Notes: generated from the letters alone by a model not told the origin. A stretch of DNA of 64,000 nt from Deltaproteobacteria bacterium (GCA_029261835.1 JAJDAO010000021.1:179111-243110); one strand, 5' to 3'. Shown: positions 25,432-34,819, numbered from the stretch's first letter. Made by a program: numbers and translations.

Positions 25432-26126
25432 TGTTCATGAAGGGCATCCTTGCAGAGAGCGCTCCGGCGGCGGCTCTTCCGCGCGCGGAGCAGAGGCGGC
25501 GCGGCATTCTCGAGGCCGCGCTGAAGGTCATTGCAGCCGGCGGCGTCGAGAGCGTCACCCACCGGCGCGTGGCTTCCGAGGCCGCGGTTCCGCTCGGCTC
25601 GACCACCTACTACTTCAGCTCGCGCGAGGACTTGGTGCGCGAGGCGTTCCGTTACTACCTGGCCGAAGTAGGCGCCGTCCTCACTCGGCTCGCCGATCGG
25701 GCCGAGCTCGACAGCGCAGCGGGCGTCGTCGACCTCCTGGTCGAGATGGCGCGGCGTGAATTCGCCGAGACGCCTCTCGTGCTCGCCGAGTACGAACTCA
25801 TACTCTACGCCGCGCGTGACAAGGCGCTGGCCAAGGAGCTGAACGCGTGGGAGCGGGGTCTGGAGGCGCAGGTCGCGCGCACGCTCGACGGTCTTGGTGC
25901 TCCGCGGCCCTTCGATGCGGCCCGCACTCTCGTCGAGCTGATGCGCGGCTTCGAGATCGGCCAGCTCACGCGACCGGCGGCTGGCTACGATGACCTGCGC
26001 CGCCGCCTCGAGTCCGTCGTCTCCGGTTTGATCGGCGTGGGCAAGGCCGCCTCCGCCAAGACCGCAACCGCCCGTGCGAAGGCGGCACGCGGCAGCCGGA
26101 TCAAGAAGAAGAGGGTGAACGCATGA
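25431..26126 (+). CDS. TetR-family regulator paired with a PLP decarboxylase
   Basis: This 231-residue regulator has the helix-turn-helix in RRRGILEAALKVIAAGGVES, VTHRRVASEAAVPLGSTTYY and FSSREDLVREAFRYY. The ligand domain is acidic, and the C-terminus has an unusual Lys/Arg/Ala-rich tail (KTATARAKAARGSRIKKKRV) that could add nonspecific DNA contact. ATG 25431 and ATG 25437 are both possible starts; given the promoter position the second is plausible. Its stop overlaps the decarboxylase start (ATGA), so repressor and enzyme form one self-regulated operon, and the enzyme's substrate or product is a likely effector. Confidence 0.88.
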   Translation: MFMKGILAESAPAAALPRAEQRRRGILEAALKVIAAGGVESVTHRRVASEAAVPLGSTTYYFSSREDLVREAFRYYLAEVGAVLTRLADRAELDSAAGVVDLLVEMARREFAETPLVLAEYELILYAARDKALAKELNAWERGLEAQVARTLDGLGAPRPFDAARTLVELMRGFEIGQLTRPAAGYDDLRRRLESVVSGLIGVGKAASAKTATARAKAARGSRIKKKRVNA

Positions 26127-27655
26127 GCACGACACGCATTGACGACAGTCTCTCGATCCGTGGAGGAAGACTCTTCATCGAGGAGCGCGACGCCGCCGAG
26201 CTGGTGCGCGAGTTCGGCTCGCCGATCTTCGTGGTCTCCGAAGATCAGCTCCGTCGCAACGTGCGCCGATTCACGAAGGCGTTCCAGGACGGCTGGCCCG
26301 ACGGGCCGGTCAAGATCATGCCCGCGGCCAAGGCGAACTGGAACACGGCCATCCAGCGCACGCTCATCGACGAAGGCTGCGGCTGCGACGTCTACTCCGC
26401 AGGCGAGCTCTCCGTGGCTCTGGCGGCCGGCTGCGATCCCGAGTGTATCTCGGTCAACGGCATCCCGAAGGACGAGGAGCACATCCGCCGCACGCTCGAG
26501 GTCGGTGCGCGTCTGACCATCGACAGCGTCGAGGAAGTGGACGCTCTCGAGCGGCTGACAAGCGAGCAGGGGCTCTCCGCTCGCGTGCGCCTGCGCCTCA
26601 AGCCGACGCTGTCGACGTTCATCGAGCGCACGGATTTCTGCGCCGAAGGGCTCATGCCCACCGATATCGCGGCCCTCGGCTACAAGGGCGGACTGATGTT
26701 CGACGACGTGATGCGCATCGCACCGCGCCTGCGCGCCATGGAGCGGGTCGAGCTAGTGGGCTTCCACCAGCACCACGGGCGTCACAGTCGCTCCACTCGC
26801 TACTGGCAGGCACAGATGAAGGCCTACGCGGGCGAGATCGCCCGTGTGTGCGATGCGCTCGGCGGCTTTGAGCCGCGCGAGATCGACATCGGTGGCGGCT
26901 TCGCTAGCCCGCGCGACCCCCACAACGCCGCGACCGACTACACAACCCCCATCCAGTACGGCGCCCTCTTCGCCATCTCGAAGCTGCTGCAGACGCTGGG
27001 CTCGAAGCCGCGCTACAGGGTGCTGCGTGCCCTCATCGCCCAGATTGCCGGCCATCCCAACACGACGATGGCCCCGTCCATAGAGGAGTACGCCGCCGTC
27101 TGCACGCACACGCTGCTCGGCGAGCTGCACCGCCTAGGCGTGAGCACCGAAGGCGTCATGCTCCAGCTCGAGCCGGGTCGCTCAATGCACGGCGACACCG
27201 GTATCCACCTCGCCACCGTCAAGGGTGTGAAGAGCGTCACCGAACCCGTCGGTTGGAAGGTCGCGGCCCTGGACACGACCGAGTTCTGGTTCACCGGCGG
27301 CCGGTTCGAACATCAGGTCCACGACTTCCGCGTGGCCAACAAAGCCGATGCGGAACTGGTCGAGAAGGTCGATGTGGTCGGGCGGAGCTGTTACGGCGAC
27401 CGCCTGCTGCCGATGGTGCACGTACCCGCGCTGGAGATTGGCGACGTCTTCGCCTTCCTCGATACGGGCGCCTATCAGGAAGTATCGTGCTCCAACTTCA
27501 ACGCCATGCCACGGCCGGCCACGGTGCTGATCACCGGCAGTGAAGCAACCGTCATCCGCAAGGCAGAGACCGAGGAGGACGTGTTTCGCCGCGACGTCGT
27601 CCCCGAACACCTGCGCGTGAAGCCTCCGCTTGCCGCGGCCGCGGGCGACTCCTGA
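26123..27655 (+). CDS. PLP-dependent fold-III decarboxylase (diaminopimelate/ornithine decarboxylase-like)
   Basis: This is a 510-residue enzyme of the LysA/Orn-DAP-Arg decarboxylase type. The N-terminal alanine-racemase-like barrel holds the PLP lysine K70 in IMPAAKANWN, with CDVYSAGELSVALAAG, GFHQHHGRHS and the phosphate-binding DIGGGFASP; EPGRSMHGDTG is the LysA-type substrate/PLP motif. The C-terminal domain provides VVGRSCYGDRLLP, LDTGAYQEVSCSNFNAMPRP. At 510 residues it is about 90 longer than LysA, with an insertion around 290-330. Expression with its own TetR regulator argues against a housekeeping lysine role; a specialised amino-acid decarboxylase is more likely. Confidence 0.85.
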   Translation: MSTTRIDDSLSIRGGRLFIEERDAAELVREFGSPIFVVSEDQLRRNVRRFTKAFQDGWPDGPVKIMPAAKANWNTAIQRTLIDEGCGCDVYSAGELSVALAAGCDPECISVNGIPKDEEHIRRTLEVGARLTIDSVEEVDALERLTSEQGLSARVRLRLKPTLSTFIERTDFCAEGLMPTDIAALGYKGGLMFDDVMRIAPRLRAMERVELVGFHQHHGRHSRSTRYWQAQMKAYAGEIARVCDALGGFEPREIDIGGGFASPRDPHNAATDYTTPIQYGALFAISKLLQTLGSKPRYRVLRALIAQIAGHPNTTMAPSIEEYAAVCTHTLLGELHRLGVSTEGVMLQLEPGRSMHGDTGIHLATVKGVKSVTEPVGWKVAALDTTEFWFTGGRFEHQVHDFRVANKADAELVEKVDVVGRSCYGDRLLPMVHVPALEIGDVFAFLDTGAYQEVSCSNFNAMPRPATVLITGSEATVIRKAETEEDVFRRDVVPEHLRVKPPLAAAAGDS

Positions 27656-27669
27656 TCTCAGGTTCTCCC

Positions 27670-28941
27670 CTACCAGCCCGGCGGGTAGCCGTCACGGGGG
27701 ACCGTATGGCATTTCTCGCACAGACTCCTCTGCCCAATCCCGAATTCGGCAACCATATCCCTCGCGTACCAAGCGTAGAAGATGTCGCTGCCGGCAACGC
27801 CGACGTCGCCAAGCGCCGGATGTGAGGTCGCGATCGTTTCCGCTTCGAAGTCCCACCGCCCGGCATAGAGAAACGCCGAAGCATGGGCGCGATGACAAGT
27901 CAGACACATGATGTTCGAGTTCTGGTCCGGCCCCGTCGTGCTGGCGGGGTCGAGAAGAGATGAATCTGTCACGCCTCTTTCGAAGGGAACAAGTGCGAGG
28001 TACGCAGTCGCCTGTACGCCGGACAGATCACCGGTTCGGACATACTGGTTGTACGTATCCACCGTATCATCCAATCCTTCGTTGTTTCCGCTCGGATGCT
28101 CGAAACCGCTGCCGTTGTTGTGGTCGTTGAACAGCGCCTGGTCATGACAGTTGCCACACCACTCGGACATACTGGACCCATAGTCCACATGAGACGTGTT
28201 GCTTTCTCCGTACCTGCTGACAGCACTCTGCCGGGCAACCGGCGTTCCCTGGTTGAACGTGAAGCCGCCACCGCTGCCGTCAGCGTCGTAGCCCGCCCCG
28301 CCCAAGAGCCGATAGGTTCCCAGCTGCGTGCCGGCCACTGGAACATCGCCGTAGGAGCCGGAACCGGACACAACCGAGCCGGTCTGGCCCGTGCCGCTTC
28401 CGTGCGGGTCGTGACAGCTGGTGCAGCCGAGGCGGGTGGCATCGTAGGTGCCCATCGGCGATACGGCATTCAGCACATCCGGCCCGAGACCGTAGCTCTG
28501 CGCATTGACGTTGTGGCCATGGCGATATCCCGGGACTGATCCACCCACCCAAGTAAAGGTCTTGTTCAGCCAGTAGAAGTCGCCGCCGGGTGTCATGGCA
28601 GAGCCATCCGGGCTGAGAATGTTCGGCCCGGTGGTAGCACCCATGCCAGCATGGCAGTTCAGGCAGATGGAGCTCGCATCCGCGGCGCGAAGCAATGCGG
28701 CAGAGAGCCCTGCTCCGGGAAGGGGCACTCCATCCTCATAGCCGTGCATGCTGTGACACCCGTCACAGGCGCCGACCCCGCCGTTGTGAAAGGAGTCCGC
28801 CATCAGCGACTGCTCGAAGAACAGCGAGACGACGACCGCAATCCAGAACAAGCGGAACAGCCTTCTCCGCGTTCGGTTGCCGCTTGCCTGCATCTGTTTG
28901 AGGGGGAATCCATGCAGCTCAGAAACACCGCGTCTCGCCAT
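27670..28941 (-). CDS. Hexaheme c-type cytochrome
   Basis: This is a 423-residue exported protein. A basic N-terminus and one hydrophobic helix (LFWIAVVVSLFFEQSLMA) form a signal peptide or anchor; the mature part has six CXXCH sites (CDGCH at 59-63, CLNCH, CTSCH, CGNCH, CLTCH, CEKCH) with further His residues as distal ligands. The spaces between hemes are Gly/Ser/Tyr-rich with low secondary-structure content, as in doubled-CXXCH-motif cytochromes. It would carry electrons in the periplasm or at the outer surface. No porin or quinone oxidase neighbours it. An in-frame ATG at 28893 is an equally good start. It converges with the decarboxylase, 14 bases apart. Confidence 0.88.
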   Translation of the reverse strand: MARRGVSELHGFPLKQMQASGNRTRRRLFRLFWIAVVVSLFFEQSLMADSFHNGGVGACDGCHSMHGYEDGVPLPGAGLSAALLRAADASSICLNCHAGMGATTGPNILSPDGSAMTPGGDFYWLNKTFTWVGGSVPGYRHGHNVNAQSYGLGPDVLNAVSPMGTYDATRLGCTSCHDPHGSGTGQTGSVVSGSGSYGDVPVAGTQLGTYRLLGGAGYDADGSGGGFTFNQGTPVARQSAVSRYGESNTSHVDYGSSMSEWCGNCHDQALFNDHNNGSGFEHPSGNNEGLDDTVDTYNQYVRTGDLSGVQATAYLALVPFERGVTDSSLLDPASTTGPDQNSNIMCLTCHRAHASAFLYAGRWDFEAETIATSHPALGDVGVAGSDIFYAWYARDMVAEFGIGQRSLCEKCHTVPRDGYPPGW

Positions 28942-29105
28942 CTTGCGAGAGAGGATACCGCGTTATGGCTCGATTGTATTCGGGTGTTCCCCAATCATCA
29001 TCAATACTTAGCGGGCCAAGACCCGGGGGCAATCCAGCCGCTGACGGGCCCCGCTCCTGCCGGCGGAGACCTTCCAGTTGGCGGCTCGGCCACCCGTGGC
29101 CATGC

Positions 29106-29750
29106 TCAGAGGTTGTAGAGGTCCCTGATGTCGCGGGTCATGCGGAAGACGATGCGCTCGGCGGAGAGGCGCTCCGAGATGTAGAGGCGGGTGAGCTCCT
29201 CGCGTGCAGCGTGCGCGCACTCGTTGAAGAAGCCCTCGGCCGCAAGTCGCATCGGCTCCGTGTAGTCACTCGCCTCCAGCACGACGGTCCACGCACGCCT
29301 CGCATTGTCGGGATCGCGCTCCACGGTCCACCGGCCCACATTGTAGATGCTCCCAGAGAGCGTGGTGATGAGCTTGAGCTTGCTGATGTAGGCATTGATC
29401 ATGGCTTTGTCGGTGGCAGCCGCGTCGACGCTTTCCTGCCAGCGCTGCAGGAACGCGAGCTGCTGATAGAGGCCCGCAGCCATCAGACGCCGCGCGGTCC
29501 CCCTTCCGCGTTCGGTGAAGTAGGCGTCCTTGCCCTCGCCTTCGACATCCCCCAGAAGGCTCATGATGCTGCTGTAGCTGGACATCGGGTACCAGGAACT
29601 GGGGCTGATCTCACTCTCGAAAGGCGCGAGGTCCTCGCTGCCGAGTCGTGCCTCGATCTGCTCGTTCGATACGCGACCCTGGCGCCGGAGTCGCCTGAGG
29701 TCCTCGACGACGCCCTTGTAGATCGTTCCTTTTACGGCGGGCTCCGGCAT
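29106..29750 (-). CDS. Conserved hypothetical protein (possible DUF2378/TIGR02265-like)
   Basis: This is a 214-residue soluble, mostly helical protein. Recognisable stretches are PAVKGTIYKGVVEDLRRLRR, SSWYPMSSYSSIMSLLGDVE, YFTERGRGTARRLMAAGLYQ and, near the end, ASDYTEPMRLAAEGFFNECA. The 'G-x-(I/V)-(Y/F)-x4-(D/E)-L ... W/Y-P-x3-(Y/F)' order recalls the myxobacterial TIGR02265 family, but the similarity is not strong enough to assign. I start at 29750 because GGAGAG lies nine bases upstream; the open frame runs 42 codons further without a site. It is alone, with about 160 bases to the cytochrome start on one side and 363 to the glycan operon on the other. Confidence 0.65.
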   Translation of the reverse strand: MPEPAVKGTIYKGVVEDLRRLRRQGRVSNEQIEARLGSEDLAPFESEISPSSWYPMSSYSSIMSLLGDVEGEGKDAYFTERGRGTARRLMAAGLYQQLAFLQRWQESVDAAATDKAMINAYISKLKLITTLSGSIYNVGRWTVERDPDNARRAWTVVLEASDYTEPMRLAAEGFFNECAHAAREELTRLYISERLSAERIVFRMTRDIRDLYNL

Positions 29751-30113
29751 CTGCAGTCTCTCCTCTCCGCTTCCCCGGGCGGCGAGTCCGGAGTTATCCG
29801 ATCGGCGAATCCGAAACCCCACTTGAGGTGCTCCTCCCCAGCGGCAGACCACGTCATCGCCGCGATGTTCCGTCATGAAGACAGGTACTTGCCATCAACG
29901 GTTGCGCCAGAGTTTCCGCTTTTCAGCGACACGGGTGCGCCGATCGCGTGGGCACTCGCTTGTTCGCCACACGAGGGGGATCCACTCTCGGACCAACCCG
30001 GGGCCCTAGCTCGACACCCACTGATGAGATGAGCGCCCGTGGACGTGCGCCTGTACGTCAGCAAGAGCCGTCCAGCACACACGCTTCGGCGGGAAGCCGC
30101 GAACAGTGCGAGT
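29751..30113. other. Intergenic region, no gene seen
   Basis: These 363 bases lie between the end of the glycan operon and the start of the hypothetical protein, both on the minus strand. I see only short open frames that are shadows, no RNA gene and no strong hairpin. It should hold the promoter for the hypothetical gene, but no convincing -35/-10 pair stands out. Confidence 0.5.
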
Positions 30114-31076
30114 TCAGCGGGAGAACTCGTGCGAAATCGTCAGCGCGAGAGCGTCCGTCAGCTCGACGGGTGGAACAAATCCAGTGGCTCTGGCCTTCTC
30201 GGCAGAGAAGACAGAGGCCGAGCAGAACTTCTGGATTCGGACCCTGCTCACGGGAAGAGGACGACGCAAGACCGCCGCCAGGCCGTCGAAAGCGAACCCT
30301 GCGAGATAGGCGATCGCATAGGGGATGCGGATGCCGGGACGCGGCGAGGTGCCAAGTGCACCGTGGATGGCTTCCACGAGCCGATTCATGTCGAAATCGG
30401 GCTTGTCGATGTAGTTGTAAAGATGCAGGCCACCGTCGAACCTGAGCGCAAACTCCAGGAAGGCCGCCACGTTCTCGACGTAGGCCATGGACTTCGAGTT
30501 GCGACCGTTCCCGATCATGAGAAAGGGACCCTCGGCGATCTGCTTGAGGAGCGTGTAGACATTGCCCCGGTTGTCCTCGCCGAACACGACGGTCGGTCTC
30601 ACGATCGTCAGCGTGCGTGACTCGTCCGCCGCGAGCCACTTCTGGAAGACGCCCTCGGCCTCGAGCTTCGTACGGCCGTAGTCGTTGAAGGGGTTGGGCT
30701 CGGCGCTCTCGTCGAGGGGCCGGTCGCTGAAACCGTAGACCGCGACCGAGCTGACGAAGATGATCTTGCTGATTCCGGCTGCTTCGGCGGCCGCGCAGGT
30801 GTGGGCGGCACCGTCCACGTTCACCCGATCGTAGAGTGAGATGGGGCGCACGTCGTCTCGGTGTTCGGCCGCGAGGTTGTAGATCCGGTCGCATCCAGCA
30901 CAAGCTCGCCTCACCTGTTCGGCATCGCGAACGTCGCACGCGACCCACAGCTCGGGGTGCTGGTCGCTCCTCTTGCTGTCGGCGATGCGAACTTCGTGGC
31001 CCACTTCGAGCAGCCGGTTGACGAGATGGGAGCCGATGAAGCCGCTTCCACCGATGACGACGATTCGATCGCTCAC
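30114..31076 (-). CDS. NAD-dependent epimerase/dehydratase (extended SDR)
   Basis: This 320-residue enzyme acts on a nucleotide sugar. It has the Rossmann motif VVIGGSGFIGSHLVNRLL, the acidic residue after strand beta-2 (RIADSK), CDVRDAEQVRRA, YNLAAEHRDD, the active-site Ser in IFVSSVAVYG and the catalytic Y-x3-K in DYGRTKLEAEG. The C-terminal part (SMAYVENVAAFLEFALRF) is the substrate domain. GTG 31076 is the start because it overlaps the stop of the glycosyltransferase (GTGA); the longer frame upstream is inside that gene. It is the last gene of a three-gene operon for a surface glycan. Confidence 0.88.
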   Translation of the reverse strand: MSDRIVVIGGSGFIGSHLVNRLLEVGHEVRIADSKRSDQHPELWVACDVRDAEQVRRACAGCDRIYNLAAEHRDDVRPISLYDRVNVDGAAHTCAAAEAAGISKIIFVSSVAVYGFSDRPLDESAEPNPFNDYGRTKLEAEGVFQKWLAADESRTLTIVRPTVVFGEDNRGNVYTLLKQIAEGPFLMIGNGRNSKSMAYVENVAAFLEFALRFDGGLHLYNYIDKPDFDMNRLVEAIHGALGTSPRPGIRIPYAIAYLAGFAFDGLAAVLRRPLPVSRVRIQKFCSASVFSAEKARATGFVPPVELTDALALTISHEFSR

Positions 31077-32317
31077 GACGCTTCCTTCCCGGTGGCGAGT
31101 TCGCAGGCACGCCCCAGTGCCCTCAGCGCGGCCTCCGCTCCGGCACGACGGCTGTACAGGTCTCGAGCGGCCCTTACGCCGTTCTTGGAGAGAAGCCTGC
31201 AGCGCGCGGGGTCGGACGCGAGCTCGCGAACTGCCTCGGCCATCGCGTGCGCGTCTCCCGAAGCAATGCAGACGCCGCTGTCGGTGCTGCCCACGATGCG
31301 CGAACACTCCCCAGCGACGGCCGACACGATCGGAGTGCCCATGGCCATGGCCTCGAAGATCTTCGATGGGATGACGGTCTCGAAGAGTGGATCGGCGCGA
31401 AGGTGCACCAATGAGGCATTCAGGGCGGCCAGGTAGCTCGGCATTTCAGAGTGGGGGACGAAGTCGTGAAAGAGCAGGTTCGTGAGGCCTCGTTCGCGTG
31501 CGCTCTTCTCCAGGGAAGCCCGTTCGGCTCCCTCGCCCAGGATCAGATAGCGGATGTTCTGCGCATCGCGGCTCAGCTCTGCAGCGTCGAGGACGGTTTC
31601 GAGCCCGTGTGCCATGCCCGTGGTTCCGACATAGCCGGCGAGGAAGATGTCCTCGTCGATGCCCAGATTCGCCCGCGCATCCAGCAAGACCTTCTCGTGA
31701 CTGAATCTCGTCGTGTCTACACCATTGGTGACCACGTCGTTCTTCTCGCCCGGGATGCCCCGGGCGATCAGGTCGTTCTTGAAGGGCTGCGTGAGAGAGA
31801 TGATGCGGTCGGCCTTGCGATAGAGGAAGAGCTCCAGCCTCTCGAACACGCGAATGATCCATCCGTCGGATACGCCGACCGCCTTGATCGAAGCGGGCCA
31901 GAGGTCCCGGATCTCGAATACCCACGGACGACGCCGGAGCTTCGAGACCATGTATCCCGCGGCGGCAGTGAAGAGTGGCGGCGAGGTCGCGAGAACAACG
32001 TCGAAGGCCGGGTAGCGAAAGCAGAGCAGCGCGGAGGCGAGCATGAAGCTCACGTAGTCGATGATGCGCTTGAGAAAGCCCTCGTTCGCCGTCATGTAGG
32101 ACCAGACGCGGACGGTGCGCACACCGTCGATCCACTCCTCCTGATAGACCTTGTTGGAGTAGCCCTCGAAGAGCTCGCCGCGAGGGAAGTTGGGAGCGCA
32201 GGTCACCACCGTGACCTCGTGGCCCAGCTCGATCCACTCACGCGCATGGTCCATGATCCGGACGGACGGGGCCGTGATCTCCGGGAAGAAGCGATCTGTC
32301 AGGACGAGGATCTTCAC
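31073..32317 (-). CDS. Glycosyltransferase family 4 (WbuB-type)
   Basis: This 414-residue GT-B glycosyltransferase resembles WbuB, which adds an aminodeoxyhexose in O-antigen assembly. Features are ILVLTDRFFPEITAPSVRI at the N-terminus, VVTCAPNFPRGELFEGY, the sugar-acceptor side motif FEIRDLWPASIKAVG, NDVVTNGVDTTRF, the C-terminal Rossmann start LAGYVGTTGMAHGLETVLDA and the donor-binding E-x7-E in ETVIPSKIFEAMAMGTP. It is translated from a GTG that overlaps the stop of the bi-domain oxidoreductase. No polymerase or flippase is in the window, so the glycan pathway continues elsewhere. Confidence 0.9.
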   Translation of the reverse strand: MKILVLTDRFFPEITAPSVRIMDHAREWIELGHEVTVVTCAPNFPRGELFEGYSNKVYQEEWIDGVRTVRVWSYMTANEGFLKRIIDYVSFMLASALLCFRYPAFDVVLATSPPLFTAAAGYMVSKLRRRPWVFEIRDLWPASIKAVGVSDGWIIRVFERLELFLYRKADRIISLTQPFKNDLIARGIPGEKNDVVTNGVDTTRFSHEKVLLDARANLGIDEDIFLAGYVGTTGMAHGLETVLDAAELSRDAQNIRYLILGEGAERASLEKSARERGLTNLLFHDFVPHSEMPSYLAALNASLVHLRADPLFETVIPSKIFEAMAMGTPIVSAVAGECSRIVGSTDSGVCIASGDAHAMAEAVRELASDPARCRLLSKNGVRAARDLYSRRAGAEAALRALGRACELATGKEAS

Positions 32318-34485
32318 GATGTCTTAGTTCGGCCAGGCGCCCCAGCTCCCTGTAGCGAAATGGGGCTGGCGGTTCGCATCGAGTCGACCGCTGCAAAGGT
32401 GGCTTGCGAGATCGCCAGAATCTCTTCGATGCAGATGGGCGAGGGAGCGCCCGCGCGCAGCGCAGAGAGCGTCTCATCGATGGCGGTGGCCTGCCCCTTG
32501 TCCTGATTGAGCGTCTTGAGCGTTTTGGCTCCACTGATGCGAGTCACGCGGAAGTTCTCGCAGCGAGCGGTGCGGCCATCGCCCGAAACCTCGAAGCGCT
32601 CCTTGACCAGATCTGGGCTCGTCGCAGCCAGGTACTCGATCACGGCCGTCGACCCGTCGGGAAAGCCGAGCATGAGCACGGTCGAGTCGTCGAGCTGGGG
32701 GTCCGGGCGCAACGCTCGCGCGTAGACGCTGCTCGGCGCCATGCCGACGAGATGGGCGCAAAGATCGACGAAGTGGCAGCCCTCGCCAATGATGCGCCCG
32801 CCCCCCTCGGCGGGGTCCACGATCCACGTGCCGCTCGGAGTCGCGCCTGCCGCGACGACGTAGTGGATCGCGAGCGGGCCGCTGCGATTCTGAAAGGCGC
32901 GCCGAATCGCACGCGTGTGTCTCGAGAAGCGGCGGTTGTAGCCGATCATGAGGAAGCCGCCCGTCTCGCGGGCGGCGTCGGCCAACGATTCCACTTCGTC
33001 ACGCGTCAGTCCAGCGGGCTTTTCGAGCCAGACTGCCTTGCCCGCGCGCAAGGCCCCTTCGGCGAGCGAAGCGTGGCTGTCGTGTCGCGTCGCGACGAAG
33101 ACGAGATCGGTCTCTCGATCTGCCAACGGTGCGTCAGCATCCGTTCCACAGTTGCTGAAGCTGAACTTCTGTGCGGTGCGCTTGGCAGACGGGCCCGTAC
33201 TGGCAACGAGATGACTCCAGCGCAGATCGGATCTCTTCTGGAGAATGGGGAGGAGCATTCCCTTCGCGTAGTTTCCGGCCCCGATGAAAGAGATGCCGAC
33301 CCTGTCCCCTTCGATGGGCGACCTCCCCCCCTGTGCGAGCTCGATCGTGCGGCTCCGATCCGGTTCGCAGTCGTACTGGAAGACCACGGCGAGTGACGCG
33401 AGCCGCCCCTTCGCCAGATCTTCGTAGGTCTGTTCCGACTCGGAGAAGGACACCGTGCGCGTATCGAGGCTTCCGGGAACCACCGCCCCCGACCCGACGA
33501 GGGCGAGGAAGCTCTGAAGATTCCTGTTCTCCGTCCAGCGGACGTAGGGCAGCGGATAATCCAGACCCAGCTCCTCGTAGCTCCGGTCGTAGCGTCCGGG
33601 TCCGTAGGAGGTGCTCATCCTGAGCTCGAGTTCCTTGTCGTAGAACGTGCGCCGGTCGAGCTCCATCGGCATCATCCCGACCAAGGTGACGCGCCCCTTG
33701 TGGCGACACAGCGCGGCCGCGAGTTCGATGGGGACCGAGTTCGACGAGGCGGCCGTGACGATGGCGAAATCCGCACCGTATCCCCCCGTTTCATCGCTCT
33801 GCCAGGCGTCGGGGATCGAGCCGCTCGTGAAGGCCCACTCCGCTCCGTGGTGCTGAGCCCACTGGACACGCGCCGCGTCTATGTCGATCCCGAGAACGCG
33901 GCAGCCGTTGGCCTTCAGGAGCATCACCGTGAGCTGCCCGATGAGTCCCAGCCCGACCACGACGGCGATCTCACCGAGCTGCGGACGTGATACGCGCAGG
34001 CCCTGCATGGCGATCGCGCCGATCGTCGAGAAGGCCGCGCTCTCGAGCGAGACGCCCTCCGGAACGGAGGCCACCAGATTCTCGGGCACCACAACGATCT
34101 CTGCGTGGTTCGCGTAGCCCGCGCCCGCACACGCCACGCGGTCTCCCGGTGACAGGGTCGTGACGCCTTCGCCCACATCCTCCACGACCCCGGCACACGA
34201 GTATCCCAGCGGCTGCGGGGCATCGAGGCGGGTCATCACGGTCTGGTAGGTCGCCAGCGGCCCATCGTTGCGCAGCTTGCGCACGACCTGCCGCACGAGA
34301 TCCGGGCGGCTCTGCGCCTTTCTGAGGACGGACTTGCGCGCGAACGCCATCATCAGCTTCTCTGTGCCCGGAGAGACGACCGAGAACTGGTTGCGTACGA
34401 GGACGTGGCCGGGTTGCAGCGCCGGAACAGGAACCTCCGCCAGCTCGAGTTCGCCCGACTTCGCACTCTGGAGGATCTGCTTCAA
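32314..34485 (-). CDS. Bi-domain oxidoreductase: MDR alcohol dehydrogenase + Gfo/Idh/MocA
   Basis: This 723-residue fusion is typical of exopolysaccharide clusters. Residues 1-350 are a medium-chain dehydrogenase (LQPGHVLVRNQFSVVSPGTE, PLGYSCAGVVEDVGEGV, the NAD(P) motif VVVGLGLIGQLTVMLL). Residues 380-700 are a Gfo/Idh/MocA dehydrogenase (VGISFIGAGNYAKGMLLPIL, DLVFVATRHDSHASLAEGAL, VWLEKPAGLT, GGGRIIGEGCHFVDLCAHLV). The start is TTG 34485: GGAGG lies nine bases upstream and the next residues are the family's KQILQS opening, while the upstream frame is not protein-like. It probably performs paired oxidation/reduction on a nucleotide sugar. It heads the three-gene operon. Confidence 0.9.
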   Translation of the reverse strand: MKQILQSAKSGELELAEVPVPALQPGHVLVRNQFSVVSPGTEKLMMAFARKSVLRKAQSRPDLVRQVVRKLRNDGPLATYQTVMTRLDAPQPLGYSCAGVVEDVGEGVTTLSPGDRVACAGAGYANHAEIVVVPENLVASVPEGVSLESAAFSTIGAIAMQGLRVSRPQLGEIAVVVGLGLIGQLTVMLLKANGCRVLGIDIDAARVQWAQHHGAEWAFTSGSIPDAWQSDETGGYGADFAIVTAASSNSVPIELAAALCRHKGRVTLVGMMPMELDRRTFYDKELELRMSTSYGPGRYDRSYEELGLDYPLPYVRWTENRNLQSFLALVGSGAVVPGSLDTRTVSFSESEQTYEDLAKGRLASLAVVFQYDCEPDRSRTIELAQGGRSPIEGDRVGISFIGAGNYAKGMLLPILQKRSDLRWSHLVASTGPSAKRTAQKFSFSNCGTDADAPLADRETDLVFVATRHDSHASLAEGALRAGKAVWLEKPAGLTRDEVESLADAARETGGFLMIGYNRRFSRHTRAIRRAFQNRSGPLAIHYVVAAGATPSGTWIVDPAEGGGRIIGEGCHFVDLCAHLVGMAPSSVYARALRPDPQLDDSTVLMLGFPDGSTAVIEYLAATSPDLVKERFEVSGDGRTARCENFRVTRISGAKTLKTLNQDKGQATAIDETLSALRAGAPSPICIEEILAISQATFAAVDSMRTASPISLQGAGAPGRTKTS

Positions 34486-34819
34486 GGCCGGGTACCTCCG
34501 CGGGATGAATGCGCACCGGTGTGCGAAATCGCGCCCTCCGCGCAGCAGCGGGCGAGGCCGGTGCGCACGTGCGCGCGTCTTGTGAGTCGCTTTGAAAGAA
34601 TCATGGGCGCCGTGAGCGTAGGAAGAAAAGTGCCCCTCTGCACTGGTCTCCGCAGTGATAAGTCGCGGTGTCGGGGTGGCGGAACAGGCACGATGCGCAC
34701 GCGGTGTACCGGCACCGGCCACCTCGGGACTCGCCGCCATTCGGACCGGCCGAGATGGGTTGCCAACGCGGCCCGGCCTCACCCCGAGTGATACCCTCCA
34801 AGACGAGGAGGACCCGTTC
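34486..34819. other. Divergent intergenic region
   Basis: These 334 bases separate the minus-strand glycan operon from the plus-strand molybdoenzyme. They should contain both promoters. GGAGG for the TTG start is at the left edge and AGGAGG (34806-34811) for the GTG start at the right edge. I see no RNA gene, repeat or convincing operator. Confidence 0.5.

Noticed and set aside
32404..33396. Plus-strand 330-codon frame within the bi-domain oxidoreductase
   Set aside because: Antisense shadow; no start context or domain, and the minus strand encodes clear Rossmann motifs.
34655..34819. N-terminal extension of the second molybdoenzyme to the ATG at 34655
   Set aside because: The extra 55 residues are low-complexity and the GTG at 34820 has a strong AGGAGG site; the conserved Cys motif follows soon after.
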